Shown here: positions 1-8,654 of the stretch, piece after piece
Numbering within the stretch: position 1 is the first letter of the stretch
How the letters are laid out: each line of letters starts with the position of its first letter
Source of the DNA: Citrobacter freundii
GTDB taxonomy: Bacteria > Bacteroidota > Bacteroidia > Chitinophagales > Chitinophagaceae
Assembly (NCBI GenBank): GCA_003243445.1
Contig: QFQQ01000009.1
Span: forward strand, 71,784-135,783
Direction of reading: 5' to 3'
DNA length: 64,000 nt
The notes under the pieces: model-generated
The model's input: only the letters and a program-made list of their open reading frames with translations
Database searches by the model: none
What the model was told of the DNA's origin: nothing
Translations under genes and position numbers: made by a program

Positions 1-2
1 TA

Positions 3-36
3 AAAAAGAAACCTTCCGTTCAGAAGGTTTCTTTTT
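3..36. terminator. Bidirectional intrinsic terminator
   Basis: A perfect 14-bp stem (3-16 with 23-36) around a 6-nt loop has an A-run on one side and a T-run on the other, so it can end transcription on both strands. It lies about 115 bp past the stop of the minus-strand ABC-F gene and could also serve a plus-strand gene left of the window. Confidence 0.8.
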
Positions 37-151
37 ATCAATTACGCTTATTGGCCGGGTATTGTGGTTATGGAGATCTTTTTACCAGCAATTCGTTTCT
101 CAAGTACGATCTTTTATTTAAAAGTCAAACCCCTATCCTGGCCTTCTGCCC

Positions 152-1777
152 TTATTTGTACATTTCTTCTTTCAGCGTCTTCACCCTGTCATCCGCCAGG
201 TATTCATCAAATGTCATCAGGCGGTCGATGATGCCGCGTGGCGTCAGTTCGATGATGCGGTTGGCAACGGTTTGCATGAAGGTATGGTCATGGCTGGTCA
301 GCAGAACGATCCCTTTGTATTCAGTACATTGTTCGTTGAAGCTTTGGATACTTTCCAGATCGAGGTGGTTGGTCGGCTGATCAAGCAGGATCACGTTGGG
401 ATTCTGCAGCATCATGCGGCTGAGCATACAGCGTACTTTTTCACCACCACTCAGTACGTTTGTTTTCTTTTGTACATCATCGCCACTGAAGAGCATCTTA
501 CCTAGGAAACCACGAAGGAATGGCTCATCCACATCCGTAACATGCGGCGGTACATACTGACGCAACCAATCCATCAGGTTCAGATCTCCTTTGAAGAATT
601 CGCTGTTCTCCTGCGGCAGATACGCATGTGTAACGGTTGTTCCCCATTCATAAGAACCACTGTCTGCTGTACGGTTTGCCGTAATGATATCAAAGAAAGC
701 AGTTACCGCCAGCGGGTCACGGCTAAGGATGGCGATCTTATCTCCTTTATTAACGGTGAAAGTAGCGTCTTTGAAAAGTACACGGCCATCAACAGATGAA
801 GTCAGCTTTTCAACGTTCAGGATCTGGTTGCCCACTTCACGCAGTTGCTGGAAGATGATACCCGGATACTTGCGATAGCTTGGTTCGATCTCTTCAATCG
901 TGAGTTTCTCCAATGCTTTCTTACGCGAAGTTGCCTGCTTGCTCTTTGATGCGTTTGCACTAAAGCGCGCAATGAAGTCAAGCAATGCCTGGCGCTTCTC
1001 TTCTACTTTTTTGTTCTTATCATTCACCTGGCGGGCCATCAATTGAGAGGACTGATACCAGAATGTATAGTTACCTGTAAAGATCTTAACCTTCTGACGG
1101 TCGACATCGGCCACGTGAGTACATACCGCATCAAGAAAGTGACGGTCGTGGCTCACTACAAGTACGATGTTCTCGTAATCAGCCAGAAAGTTTTCCAGCC
1201 AGCTGATGGTTTCGATATCCAGACCGTTGGTAGGCTCATCGAGCAGGAGGATGTCCGGATTGCCAAACAATGCCTGTGCAAGCAATACCCGTACTTTGAA
1301 TGTAGAAGGAATGTCTTTCATTAAGGCCTGATGGAATTCTTCTTTTACACCTAGTTCGCTTAGCAGCATAGCTGCATCGCTTTCCGCTGTGTAACCGCCC
1401 ATTTCGCCAAACTCGCCTTCCAGCTCGCCTGCACGCAGTCCGTCTTCCTCAGTGAAATCGGCCAGTGCATAGATCGCTTCGCGCTCTTTTGCTACTTTCC
1501 AGAGGCGACTATGGCCCATCATTACTGTGTTCAAAACAGTTTCCTCATCAAATTCAAACTGGTTCTGTTTAAGAATAGCCATACGCTCTCCCGGAGTGAT
1601 ATCGATAGAACCCTTGTTAGGCTCGATCTCGCCGCTCAGTATCTTCAGGAAGGTACTTTTTCCGGCTCCATTCGCTCCGATCACGCCATAGCAATTGCCT
1701 TTTGTGAAATTAAGGTTCACATCTTCAAACAATACCCTTTTTCCGTAGGCCAGTTTGAGGTCTCTTACGCTGATCAT
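152..1777 (-). CDS. ABC-F family ATPase, YbiT/YkpA-like
   Basis: Cytosolic protein of 541 aa with two ATP-binding cassettes and no membrane segment, the ABC-F layout of ribosome-associated factors. NBD1 has an intact Walker A (GANGAGKST, residues 34-42) and Walker B with catalytic Glu (LLLDEPTNGLD), but its signature motif is degenerate (PSTFKVR instead of LSGGE). NBD2 is the mirror image: intact signature LSGGEKVR near 443, but no Walker A (LSRDPLAV near 350) and Gln467 in place of the catalytic Glu (LLDQPTNHLD). Because ABC sites are composite, only one complete ATP site should form. Antibiotic resistance cannot be inferred. The ATG follows a TACCTTTG box at 1801-1808. Confidence 0.92.
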   Translation of the reverse strand: MISVRDLKLAYGKRVLFEDVNLNFTKGNCYGVIGANGAGKSTFLKILSGEIEPNKGSIDITPGERMAILKQNQFEFDEETVLNTVMMGHSRLWKVAKEREAIYALADFTEEDGLRAGELEGEFGEMGGYTAESDAAMLLSELGVKEEFHQALMKDIPSTFKVRVLLAQALFGNPDILLLDEPTNGLDIETISWLENFLADYENIVLVVSHDRHFLDAVCTHVADVDRQKVKIFTGNYTFWYQSSQLMARQVNDKNKKVEEKRQALLDFIARFSANASKSKQATSRKKALEKLTIEEIEPSYRKYPGIIFQQLREVGNQILNVEKLTSSVDGRVLFKDATFTVNKGDKIAILSRDPLAVTAFFDIITANRTADSGSYEWGTTVTHAYLPQENSEFFKGDLNLMDWLRQYVPPHVTDVDEPFLRGFLGKMLFSGDDVQKKTNVLSGGEKVRCMLSRMMLQNPNVILLDQPTNHLDLESIQSFNEQCTEYKGIVLLTSHDHTFMQTVANRIIELTPRGIIDRLMTFDEYLADDRVKTLKEEMYK

Positions 1778-1800
1778 TACTGTTAGTGATTTTGAAGCCG

Positions 1801-1808
1801 CAAAGGTA
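1801..1808 (-). promoter_or_regulatory. -7 box of the ABC-F gene
   Basis: TACCTTTG on the minus strand fits the Bacteroidota -7 consensus TANNTTTG exactly and lies 24 nt before the ABC-F ATG. I see no clear TTTG at the -33 position. Confidence 0.5.
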
Positions 1809-1826
1809 CGGCATTAAGGCGGATTT

Positions 1827-1960
1827 TCGATGACCGATGTTCGATGATCGATGTGCGGACTCCCGGTCGAAATTTAATCCAAACCGGCCTGATTTCCTTT
1901 CAAATATTGTTTCGAAAAAATCGAGATCGACCATCGACCATCGACCCTCCCGGGCATCGA
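1827..1960. repeat. Family A inverted repeat, locus 1
   Basis: The left arm (about 1827-1868) is built from GATGTTCGATGATCG-type units and the right arm (about 1921-1960) from their complement (CCATCGACCATCGACC), about 50 nt apart. It fills the space between the ABC-F promoter and the protease terminator. Six more loci of this family occur in the window. Confidence 0.75.
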
Positions 1961-1965
1961 CTCAC

Positions 1966-1996
1966 AAAAAATCCCGCCTGTTCTCACAGACGGGAT
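1966..1996 (-). terminator. Intrinsic terminator of the M12B protease gene
   Basis: On the minus strand a 10-bp stem with one G-U pair (ATCCCGTCTG with CAGGCGGGAT) is followed at once by six T. It starts 28 nt past the protease stop codon. Confidence 0.85.
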
Positions 1997-2023
1997 TGCT
2001 ATAGCAGGTTGGTATGTCGGGAC

Positions 2024-5000
2024 TTAGTAAATCATCACTTTTCCTTCGGTGATCTTTTTGCCGGTGCCATCCCCGATCACAACGTAATAGATGCCTTTCG
2101 CGCTGCCGCGGAGGTTGATATTGTGAAGGGTGTATGGTCCGTTTACGTTGAGCTGGGCACTATACACCTGCTGGCCGCGGGTGTCGTAAATGGCCAGGGT
2201 CTGCCTGCCTGCGGTACCGGTGCTGTTGTAATAGGAAACGGTGAAGCGACCGTCATTTGGTGTCGGGAAAATGAACAGGTTGGTGCTTGCTGTTGCGCCA
2301 ATAGCCAGCACGTTCGATTTGTTATTACATCCCGTAGTCGGATTGATAATGCTTACCTGGTAATTGCCTACCTCAACGGAATCCACGAGATAGCTTGTGC
2401 CGTTGATACCAGCCAGTATCTGTTCGTCCCTGGTCCACGAAATATTGAAACCGGTCGGTGCAGGCGTGATCGCCGCACTGATGGTTGTTGTCTGCCCGGG
2501 CAGCAGATTTATCAGTGGAGATGCCGACAACTGAACGGTTGGCCTTGCATTGACCGTTAGTGTTACTGCGTTGGTGACCGCAGGAGCTGTACATGTCGCA
2601 CTTGACAGTAATGCACGATACAGGTAGTTGTTCATTGAAGAAGCAACATTGCTCACGGCAAGGGTGGCCGTTGTCGCTCCCGTATAATTGGTGCCGTTGA
2701 CAACATTGGTAAATGATGTACCGCCGTTAGTGCTGACCTGCCATTGATAGATCACCGGTATTGTGCTTGTTCCCGCAGTGGTAAAGGTCACATTGCCGGT
2801 TTCACAGATAGTGACGTTTGAAGGCTGTGTGCTGATGGTAACCGGTGCGATCACAGTGAGAACGGCCGCAGTTGATGTGATAGATTGTGAGCAGGTACCA
2901 TTTACCTGAACACGGTAACGATAACCGTTCATGTCAATGCCCGGCGCTGAAACCGTATAGGTCGCGGCATTGTTCACTCCCGGCGCTGCGCTGTAACTTG
3001 TTCCGCCGTTCGTGCTCAGTTGCCATTGATAGCTTACCACGTTGGATGCAGTGACGGATAGCGTAGTATTTGACCCGATACAGGTCGATACAGATTGAGG
3101 CTGTGCGCTGATTGCTGGTGGCGTTAACGATTGAACCGTAAATGTCAGTTGTCTTGTTTTCACTACAGCACCTGCTGCACCTGTGATAGTGATCACGTAG
3201 GATGTACCAGCAGTCAATGTGTTTACATTGTTCAATGTTACAACTGAACTGTTGCCAGGCGTAACAGGATTTGTTCCGAATGTAACGGTTGTGCCTGCGG
3301 GAACACCCGATGCTGTCAGATTAACCGGTGTATTAAAGCCAAGGCTTGAGCTTGTACCCAGCGTAATTGAAGCTGAGGTTTGTGTACAGGTAATGATCGC
3401 TGGTGCCGGGTTATCAAAGTTGAATTCAGGACCGGTGATATTGAAGTTTGTATTAGATATATCAAAGAAGATATTGCCTACCGCTTCGATCTTGACGCGT
3501 GCCTGGGAGCTGACTGTTGCCGGTAAATGCACCTGTTCGGATCCGTCGTTCGGAGTGCTGGCCAACAGCACTGTGGGGAAAGTCTGACCACCATCGTAGG
3601 ACAGTGATATTTTCACATTTGTACAGCTGATAGGTGCTGCATTGGACCCTGCTACATCCCAGGTGATCGTTTGATCGGTATCGGCACCCCAGGAAACAAC
3701 TGAGTTAGGACTTGTTACCCGGAAGGGGCCCGTGTTCTGTGGAATTGCCAGTTGCATATCATCATCCCTCGTTCCTCCACCACCCGGATGATTATCCCTT
3801 ACAGTGAAGCGGAAAGTCAGCAGCCTGTTGTTGTTACCAGAGGATGGTATTGCCAGCGTTGCTGGCAGGAGTTCCCATGTTGATGCGTTACCATTATTCA
3901 GGATGTCGCTCAGTTGCGGAAATGTTCTTGATGGGGACGCGTTGTAGGGGCGGGATCTGAAGAAAGGGCCTACAAGGGAACCGGCCACTGGTCTGGTCTG
4001 AGCGGCCTGCGCGTCATTGAATTGCTCCCAGGTATAAGACAGGACATCTGTTGCATTGGCGTCACTGCCTGTGCCTGTCAGGGTGAACGGAGTACCGGCC
4101 GGGATCGTGTAATCGGGGCCAGCATTGGCTGTTGGAATGCTGTTGCCTGTATTGGTGACTACAGCACAAGATCCACCGGCAGCGCCTTTTATATAATCAG
4201 TGATCTGTTCGATGCTCGCCGCATGGAAATAATCATCAGAGTGCGCCTGAACATCCGCTGCGCCGGTAATGCCCGCATATCCCATGATCGTGCTTCCGCT
4301 GCCTGGCTCCATCTGCACGGTAGATCCGGATTCAATTCCAAAAGAGAAGGTATGATTTGCACCGAACTGGTGACCCATTTCATGCGTGGTATAATCAACC
4401 ACGAAGGGATCCCCTTCTGGCTCAACGTGCGAGGTAAAAGCGCTTCCTTTCATACCGGATGTGCAAACGCAGCCGATACAACCCGCATTACCATTATTGT
4501 CGCCGGAACTTGCTACCCGGTGCACGAGGTGACCTATATCATAATTAGCATCTCCGATCACGTTGTCGATAGTCTGCTGGGTTTTAGTATTCCACTCATT
4601 CAGCCAGGGATCCGTGGCCGCATTAAGATAAATGATCGCATCATTATTCCCGATCAGGTTCATGTGGATGCCAAAGTCGCGCTCATAGATGCCATTTGTT
4701 CTGTTGAGCAAAGTCACCATTGCCGCAAGGACTTTTGTTTTGCGCTGTGCATCTGTTGTTTCGGAGCCATTAAGGAAATAAGCAGCGTATTCACCTGTAC
4801 AGGCAAGCGCCAGTCTGTAAGTGCGGAGTTTTCCATCATCTGCTCCCCTTCCGGTGATCAGTGCCGGCGATGGCAGGTCCAGTGTTTTTTGTGCGGCGTC
4901 CGGAGTAAGACATTTGAAATCTGTCTTATAGTTAACAATATCTTTTCTGGAGAATACCACATAATATTTTCCATCCCGGTCAACGGGATCGATATACATG

Positions 5001-5440
5001 GTCTTCTTTGTAGCGGATAAAACCATGGCATGAAACCCACGCAGAGAATAATCAAAATAAACGGTAGAAGCAGGATCGTCAATTCCCTGGCCAAAATAAG
5101 TTTTGATCCCGGGATATTTTGCAGCGAGAGCAGGATCCATTACTGGCGATTCAACAGCCTTGAAGCGGATCGGATTGCCGTCGGAGTCCGGGATGGTGAT
5201 CACAAAAGAAGAGGATTCTGCCGGTACTTTGGAACGTAAAGGCGCAGCTTTTAATCCTTCCTGCATCGTGTTCTCATTTAACTGAAAGATCCTATAAGTC
5301 TCCGGTTTGTATTTTCCGGAAAAGAGATCCTTACCTGTACTGCTTTCATTCACTTCTTTCCAGTTGTTTTGGGCAAACAGTATGGATGAACAAAAAGACA
5401 AACTCAGGCACAACGCTGCATTCAGGTAGATTTTCCTCAT
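2024..5440 (-). CDS. Secreted reprolysin-like (M12B) metalloprotease with T9SS sorting domain
   Basis: Protein of 1138 aa. A signal peptide (about 1-23) is followed by a propeptide-like region and a zinc protease domain with the extended site HEMGHQFGANH near 352-362 and a downstream Met-turn (TIMGYAG), typical of metzincins of the reprolysin type. Cys-rich loops (GCIGCVC) precede the site. Next come an Asp-rich PKD/Ig-like region and several Ig-like beta-sandwich repeats (about 430-1050). The last 80 residues (FPTPNDGRFTV ... GIYYVV ... KVMIY) form a type A sorting domain, so export by the type IX system and release or anchoring at the surface is expected. It is a single gene with its own terminator. 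The substrate is unknown. Confidence 0.92.
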   Translation of the reverse strand: MRKIYLNAALCLSLSFCSSILFAQNNWKEVNESSTGKDLFSGKYKPETYRIFQLNENTMQEGLKAAPLRSKVPAESSSFVITIPDSDGNPIRFKAVESPVMDPALAAKYPGIKTYFGQGIDDPASTVYFDYSLRGFHAMVLSATKKTMYIDPVDRDGKYYVVFSRKDIVNYKTDFKCLTPDAAQKTLDLPSPALITGRGADDGKLRTYRLALACTGEYAAYFLNGSETTDAQRKTKVLAAMVTLLNRTNGIYERDFGIHMNLIGNNDAIIYLNAATDPWLNEWNTKTQQTIDNVIGDANYDIGHLVHRVASSGDNNGNAGCIGCVCTSGMKGSAFTSHVEPEGDPFVVDYTTHEMGHQFGANHTFSFGIESGSTVQMEPGSGSTIMGYAGITGAADVQAHSDDYFHAASIEQITDYIKGAAGGSCAVVTNTGNSIPTANAGPDYTIPAGTPFTLTGTGSDANATDVLSYTWEQFNDAQAAQTRPVAGSLVGPFFRSRPYNASPSRTFPQLSDILNNGNASTWELLPATLAIPSSGNNNRLLTFRFTVRDNHPGGGGTRDDDMQLAIPQNTGPFRVTSPNSVVSWGADTDQTITWDVAGSNAAPISCTNVKISLSYDGGQTFPTVLLASTPNDGSEQVHLPATVSSQARVKIEAVGNIFFDISNTNFNITGPEFNFDNPAPAIITCTQTSASITLGTSSSLGFNTPVNLTASGVPAGTTVTFGTNPVTPGNSSVVTLNNVNTLTAGTSYVITITGAAGAVVKTRQLTFTVQSLTPPAISAQPQSVSTCIGSNTTLSVTASNVVSYQWQLSTNGGTSYSAAPGVNNAATYTVSAPGIDMNGYRYRVQVNGTCSQSITSTAAVLTVIAPVTISTQPSNVTICETGNVTFTTAGTSTIPVIYQWQVSTNGGTSFTNVVNGTNYTGATTATLAVSNVASSMNNYLYRALLSSATCTAPAVTNAVTLTVNARPTVQLSASPLINLLPGQTTTISAAITPAPTGFNISWTRDEQILAGINGTSYLVDSVEVGNYQVSIINPTTGCNNKSNVLAIGATASTNLFIFPTPNDGRFTVSYYNSTGTAGRQTLAIYDTRGQQVYSAQLNVNGPYTLHNINLRGSAKGIYYVVIGDGTGKKITEGKVMIY

Positions 5441-5504
5441 AAACGTCAGAAATTGATTTAGGGATTAGGTTTCTAAAAATATTGATAATTCCCTGCTGTA
5501 CAAA

Positions 5505-5540
5505 ATGAAAAATCCCGTTCCGGGCAAATGCGGGACGGGA
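5505..5540 (-). terminator. Intrinsic terminator downstream of groEL
   Basis: A 10-bp stem (5513-5522 with 5531-5540, one G-T pair) with an 8-nt loop is followed on the minus strand by TTTTTCATTTTG. It lies about 150 nt past the groEL stop and just before the protease gene. Confidence 0.75.
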
Positions 5541-5556
5541 GCTGATAAGAGGATGG

Positions 5557-5664
5557 GTTTAAAAGTTTAAAGGTTTAAAAGTTTAAAGGTTTACGGCTGG
5601 AACAGCTGCGTTGTCGGCAGAATTCCGGCTTTTAAACCTTTAAACAATTAAACCTTTAAACTTT
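5557..5664. repeat. Family E (GTTTAAAGG) inverted repeat, locus 1
   Basis: The left arm (about 5557-5593) is a run of 9-10-nt units GTTTAAAAG/GTTTAAAGG. The right arm (about 5629-5664) is its complement, 35 nt away. The arms could pair over about 30 bp. It sits between the groEL stop and its terminator. Confidence 0.75.
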
Positions 5665-5690
5665 ATATTACGAACCTGAAGTGGCCGGGA

Positions 5691-7328
5691 TTAATAGCCC
5701 ATTCCACCCATATCAGGAGCTCCATGAGAATGAGGAGCTTCTTCTTTTTTAGGTTTGTCGGCGATCACGCACTCAGTTGTCAGCAACATGCCGGCAATAG
5801 AAGCAGCGTTTTCGAGTGCGATACGGGTCACTTTAGTAGGATCGATCACACCAGCTTTCAGCAGGTTTTCGTATTGTTCAGTGCGTGCGTTAAAGCCGAA
5901 ATCAGCTTTACCTTCTTTTACTTTCTGAACGATGATAGAACCTTCGAGGCCCGCGTTGCCAACGATCTGGCGCAGTGGCTCTTCGAGCGCTCTTTTCACG
6001 ATCGCCATACCAGTTTGCTCGTCTTCGATCTGGCCACGAACTTTTGCTTCCAGTGATTCAACGGCACGGATATAAGCGATACCACCACCAGGAACGATAC
6101 CTTCTTCAACCGCAGCACGTGTTGCATGCAGCGCATCATCCACGCGGTCTTTCTTTTCTTTCATTTCAACTTCTGTAGCAGCACCTACATAAAGTACAGC
6201 AACACCACCAGCCAGTTTAGCCAGGCGCTCCTGTAATTTTTCTTTATCGTAGTCTGAAGTTGTATTCTCGATCTGTGCTTTGATCTGGTTAACACGTGCA
6301 GTGATATCAGCTTTTTTGCCTTTACCGCCTACGATAGTCGTGTTGTCTTTGTCGATAGTAACTGAAGAAGCCTGACCGAGAGAAGTCAGATCAGCACCTT
6401 CCAGTTTGTGACCGAGTTCTTCGCTGATCACTGTACCTGCAGTCAGTGTAGCAATATCAGTCAGCATTTCTTTACGACGGTCACCAAAGCCCGGAGCTTT
6501 AACAGCCGCAACTTTAATGGTACCACGCAGTTTGTTTACTACGAGTGTAGCCAGTGCTTCACCTTCGAGGTCTTCAGAGATGATCAGCAAAGGACGGCCG
6601 CTTTGTGCAACCTTCTCCAGGATGTGGAGGATATCTTTCATCGCAGAGATCTTCTTGTCGTAGATCAGGATGTAAGGATTTTGCAGTTCAGCTTCCATTT
6701 TCTCGCTGTTTGTAACGAAGTATGGAGAGATATAACCGCGGTCGAATTGCATACCTTCTACTACGTCTACAGTAGTGTCGGTACCTTTTGCTTCTTCAAC
6801 AGTGATCACGCCTTCTTTACCAACTTTACCGAACGCTTCAGCGATCAGTTTACCGATGGTTTCATCGTTGTTGGCAGAGATGGTAGCAACCTGCTGGATC
6901 TTTTTGCTGTCGCTTCCAACAGTCTGGCTTTGACCACGGAGATTTTCCACCACCAGGCTAACAGCTTTGTCGATACCTCTTTTGAGGTCCATTGGGTTAG
7001 AACCTGCAGCTACCATTTTCAGTCCTTCGCTGATGATAGCCTGTGCAAGAACAGTAGCGGTAGTAGTACCATCACCAGCGATATCCGCAGTTTTGGAAGC
7101 TACTTCTTTTACCATCTGTGCACCCATATTTTCGATAGGGTCTTCCAGTTCGATCTCTTTTGCTACGGAAACACCGTCTTTAGTAACACCAGGTGCACCG
7201 AATTTTTTCTCGATTACCACGTTGCGGCCTTTAGGACCGAGGGTAACTTTTACAGCGTTGGCTAACACATCCACGCCTTTTTTCATCTTATTTCTTGCTT
7301 CAATATCGAAGAAGAGTTGCTTTGCCAT
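5691..7328 (-). CDS. groEL: Chaperonin GroEL (60 kDa, Hsp60)
   Basis: ATP-driven folding chaperonin of the cytosol, 545 aa, the usual family length. It carries the nucleotide-binding signatures LGPKGRNVV, GDGTTTATVLA near residue 86 and VEEGIVPGGG near 405, and ends in a short Gly-Met tail (GGMGY). It is the second gene of a groES-groEL operon, 87 bp after groES, with a shared terminator at 5505-5540. No second groEL is present here. Confidence 0.99.
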   Translation of the reverse strand: MAKQLFFDIEARNKMKKGVDVLANAVKVTLGPKGRNVVIEKKFGAPGVTKDGVSVAKEIELEDPIENMGAQMVKEVASKTADIAGDGTTTATVLAQAIISEGLKMVAAGSNPMDLKRGIDKAVSLVVENLRGQSQTVGSDSKKIQQVATISANNDETIGKLIAEAFGKVGKEGVITVEEAKGTDTTVDVVEGMQFDRGYISPYFVTNSEKMEAELQNPYILIYDKKISAMKDILHILEKVAQSGRPLLIISEDLEGEALATLVVNKLRGTIKVAAVKAPGFGDRRKEMLTDIATLTAGTVISEELGHKLEGADLTSLGQASSVTIDKDNTTIVGGKGKKADITARVNQIKAQIENTTSDYDKEKLQERLAKLAGGVAVLYVGAATEVEMKEKKDRVDDALHATRAAVEEGIVPGGGIAYIRAVESLEAKVRGQIEDEQTGMAIVKRALEEPLRQIVGNAGLEGSIIVQKVKEGKADFGFNARTEQYENLLKAGVIDPTKVTRIALENAASIAGMLLTTECVIADKPKKEEAPHSHGAPDMGGMGY

Positions 7329-7415
7329 GTTATGTTGTTTTGTATTTGTGTTTGGAATCAGATAACGGAATTGTATTTGATCCGCTGAAAATTTCGTTGG
7401 GGAACGACGTCCGGC

Positions 7416-7697
7416 TTAAACGATTGCCAGGATGTCTGACTCTCTCATGATCAGGTATTCTTCGCCTTCAACCTGGATCTCGGTTCCGGCATATTTACCA
7501 TAAAGAACCGTGTCGCCGGTTTTAACAGTAACAGGCTCGTCTTTTTTGCCAGGGCCTGCAGCAACAACTACACCGCGCTGAGGTTTTTCTTTAGCTGTAT
7601 CGGGGATGATGATACCGCCGGCAGTTTTTTCTTCAGCAGCCGCTGCTTTCACGATTACCCTGTCATGCAATGGGGTAATGTTTACTTTCTTAGCCAT
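7416..7697 (-). CDS. groES: Co-chaperonin GroES (10 kDa)
   Basis: The 93-aa lid of the GroEL chamber. It shows the family pattern PLHDRVIVK near the N-terminus, the mobile loop (EEKTAGGIIIPDTA, about 22-35), the GDTVLYGKYAGTE block, and the C-terminal MRESDILAIV. The ATG at 7697 matches GroES length. The reading frame stays open upstream to 7949, but that part has no chaperonin similarity and runs across the promoter, so it is rejected. First gene of the groESL operon. Confidence 0.98.
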   Translation of the reverse strand: MAKKVNITPLHDRVIVKAAAAEEKTAGGIIIPDTAKEKPQRGVVVAAGPGKKDEPVTVKTGDTVLYGKYAGTEIQVEGEEYLIMRESDILAIV

Positions 7698-7744
7698 AAT
7701 TGTATTGATTTTTGATGTTTTGTTTTTTATCAAAAAATGGATGG

Positions 7745-7768
7745 CGAAGGTACGCGAATAATATGCCA
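7745..7768 (-). promoter_or_regulatory. groES promoter region: sigma-54-like element overlapping a -7-like box
   Basis: On the minus strand, TGGCATATTATTCGCG (7768-7753) has GG and GC exactly 10 nt apart, the sigma-54 -24/-12 spacing. TACCTTCG (7752-7745), one base off the housekeeping -7 consensus, follows directly. Both predict a start near 7740, some 43 nt before the ATG. No CIRCE repeat is present. Confidence 0.4.
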
Positions 7769-8132
7769 CTTGGCGGAAAACCGACATTTTTTCATTTCCC
7801 CGGTCCGGAGCTGGCAGGAAATGATAGCTGATCCTGACGGGTTTTACAGTTTCTCCTGTATGTAGAGAATTGATTATGGACAGTTTGGCGTATTTGCTTC
7901 CGCAGCTTGCGCGGATTTCACCGGCCTGTTTTGAAAGCCCGGAAGCCACGGGAATTACGATTCAAGGCGTCGGGGAGACTACGCGGTTATTTTTGACCGA
8001 AGGCGCAGAACTGCGATTTCTGCGTCAGCAAATCAAAGCAAATTCAGGCAATAAGCGATTCAATAGTAAAAAAATAGATCAGCGAATTCCATCTAACAAC
8101 AAACCTGAAGAGAAAATATCCAATCGTTTTGA
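7769..8132. other. Intergenic stretch without recognised gene
   Basis: Between the groES promoter and the hairpin at 8133 I see no conserved coding sequence. A 94-codon plus-strand frame (7870-8154) looks random and runs into the hairpin. A small stem around GCGCAGAA/TTCTGCGT (about 8003-8025) is the only structure noted. Confidence 0.5.
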
Positions 8133-8179
8133 GTCCTTCCCGGCTTACCGGTAAAAATAAACGGTAAGCCGGGAAGGAC
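8133..8179. terminator. Perfect 18-bp hairpin downstream of the response regulator
   Basis: 8133-8150 and 8162-8179 are perfect complements of 18 nt around an 11-nt A-rich loop. It lies about 65 nt past the response regulator stop. The stem is strong but no long T-run follows on either strand, so a transcript-end stabiliser is as likely as a terminator. Confidence 0.55.
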
Positions 8180-8245
8180 GGTAAGGAAGTCCTATGTTAG
8201 CAACCTTGTTCTACATAGAGACCAGTGTCTTATAATCCGTGGGAT

Positions 8246-8617
8246 CTAACGGTTTGCAGATCTGGAGACAGCTGCCGTTACGATCGTTTCCAGCTCGCTG
8301 ATGTCAAACGGTTTTTGTAACGAATAATCCGCACCGGCTTCGGCTGCCAGTTCGGTCACATTGTTATTGGCTGTAAAAAATATCACCGGAATATGGGCAA
8401 ATTCAGAATTCTTCACCAACCGCGTTGCTTTCACCCCGCCAATATCCGGGATCCAGTTATCCATCAGGATCACGTCAGGTTTGTTTGCCGCGATATCTTC
8501 CAGGATCTCGGTGCATTTATCTTTTATCACTACCTCAAAATTCTTAGCGGTAAGGATAAGCGAACAAACTTCCAGCAAATCCATATCGTCATCGTAAATA
8601 ATAATCTTCTTGGCCAT
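8246..8617 (-). CDS. Single-domain response regulator (CheY-like receiver)
   Basis: A stand-alone receiver of 123 aa with no output domain. The acidic pocket is DDD at 9-11, the phosphoacceptor is Asp53 (LMDNWIP), the switch Thr is Thr82 (FFTAN), and the conserved Lys is Lys102 (QKPF). It lies 37 bp downstream of the nine-PAS histidine kinase on the same strand and is its probable partner. Without a DNA-binding domain it must act through protein contacts or as a phosphate sink. Confidence 0.93.
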   Translation of the reverse strand: MAKKIIIYDDDMDLLEVCSLILTAKNFEVVIKDKCTEILEDIAANKPDVILMDNWIPDIGGVKATRLVKNSEFAHIPVIFFTANNNVTELAAEAGADYSLQKPFDISELETIVTAAVSRSANR

Positions 8618-8654
8618 CAGTCTTAAACTATTGCAGGGATAAAAATATAGAATT

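Noticed and set aside
7697..7800. CIRCE/HrcA operator upstream of groES
   Set aside because: No TTAGCACTC-N9-GAGTGCTAA or near match was found on either strand of this interval.
7698..7949. Upstream extension of groES to a 177-aa protein
   Set aside because: The first 84 residues have no chaperonin similarity, and the frame crosses the promoter boxes at 7745-7768. GroES of 93 aa from ATG 7697 is the normal length.
7870..8154. 94-codon plus-strand frame between groES and the receiver gene
   Set aside because: It runs into the 18-bp hairpin, has no family resemblance, and no promoter was seen.
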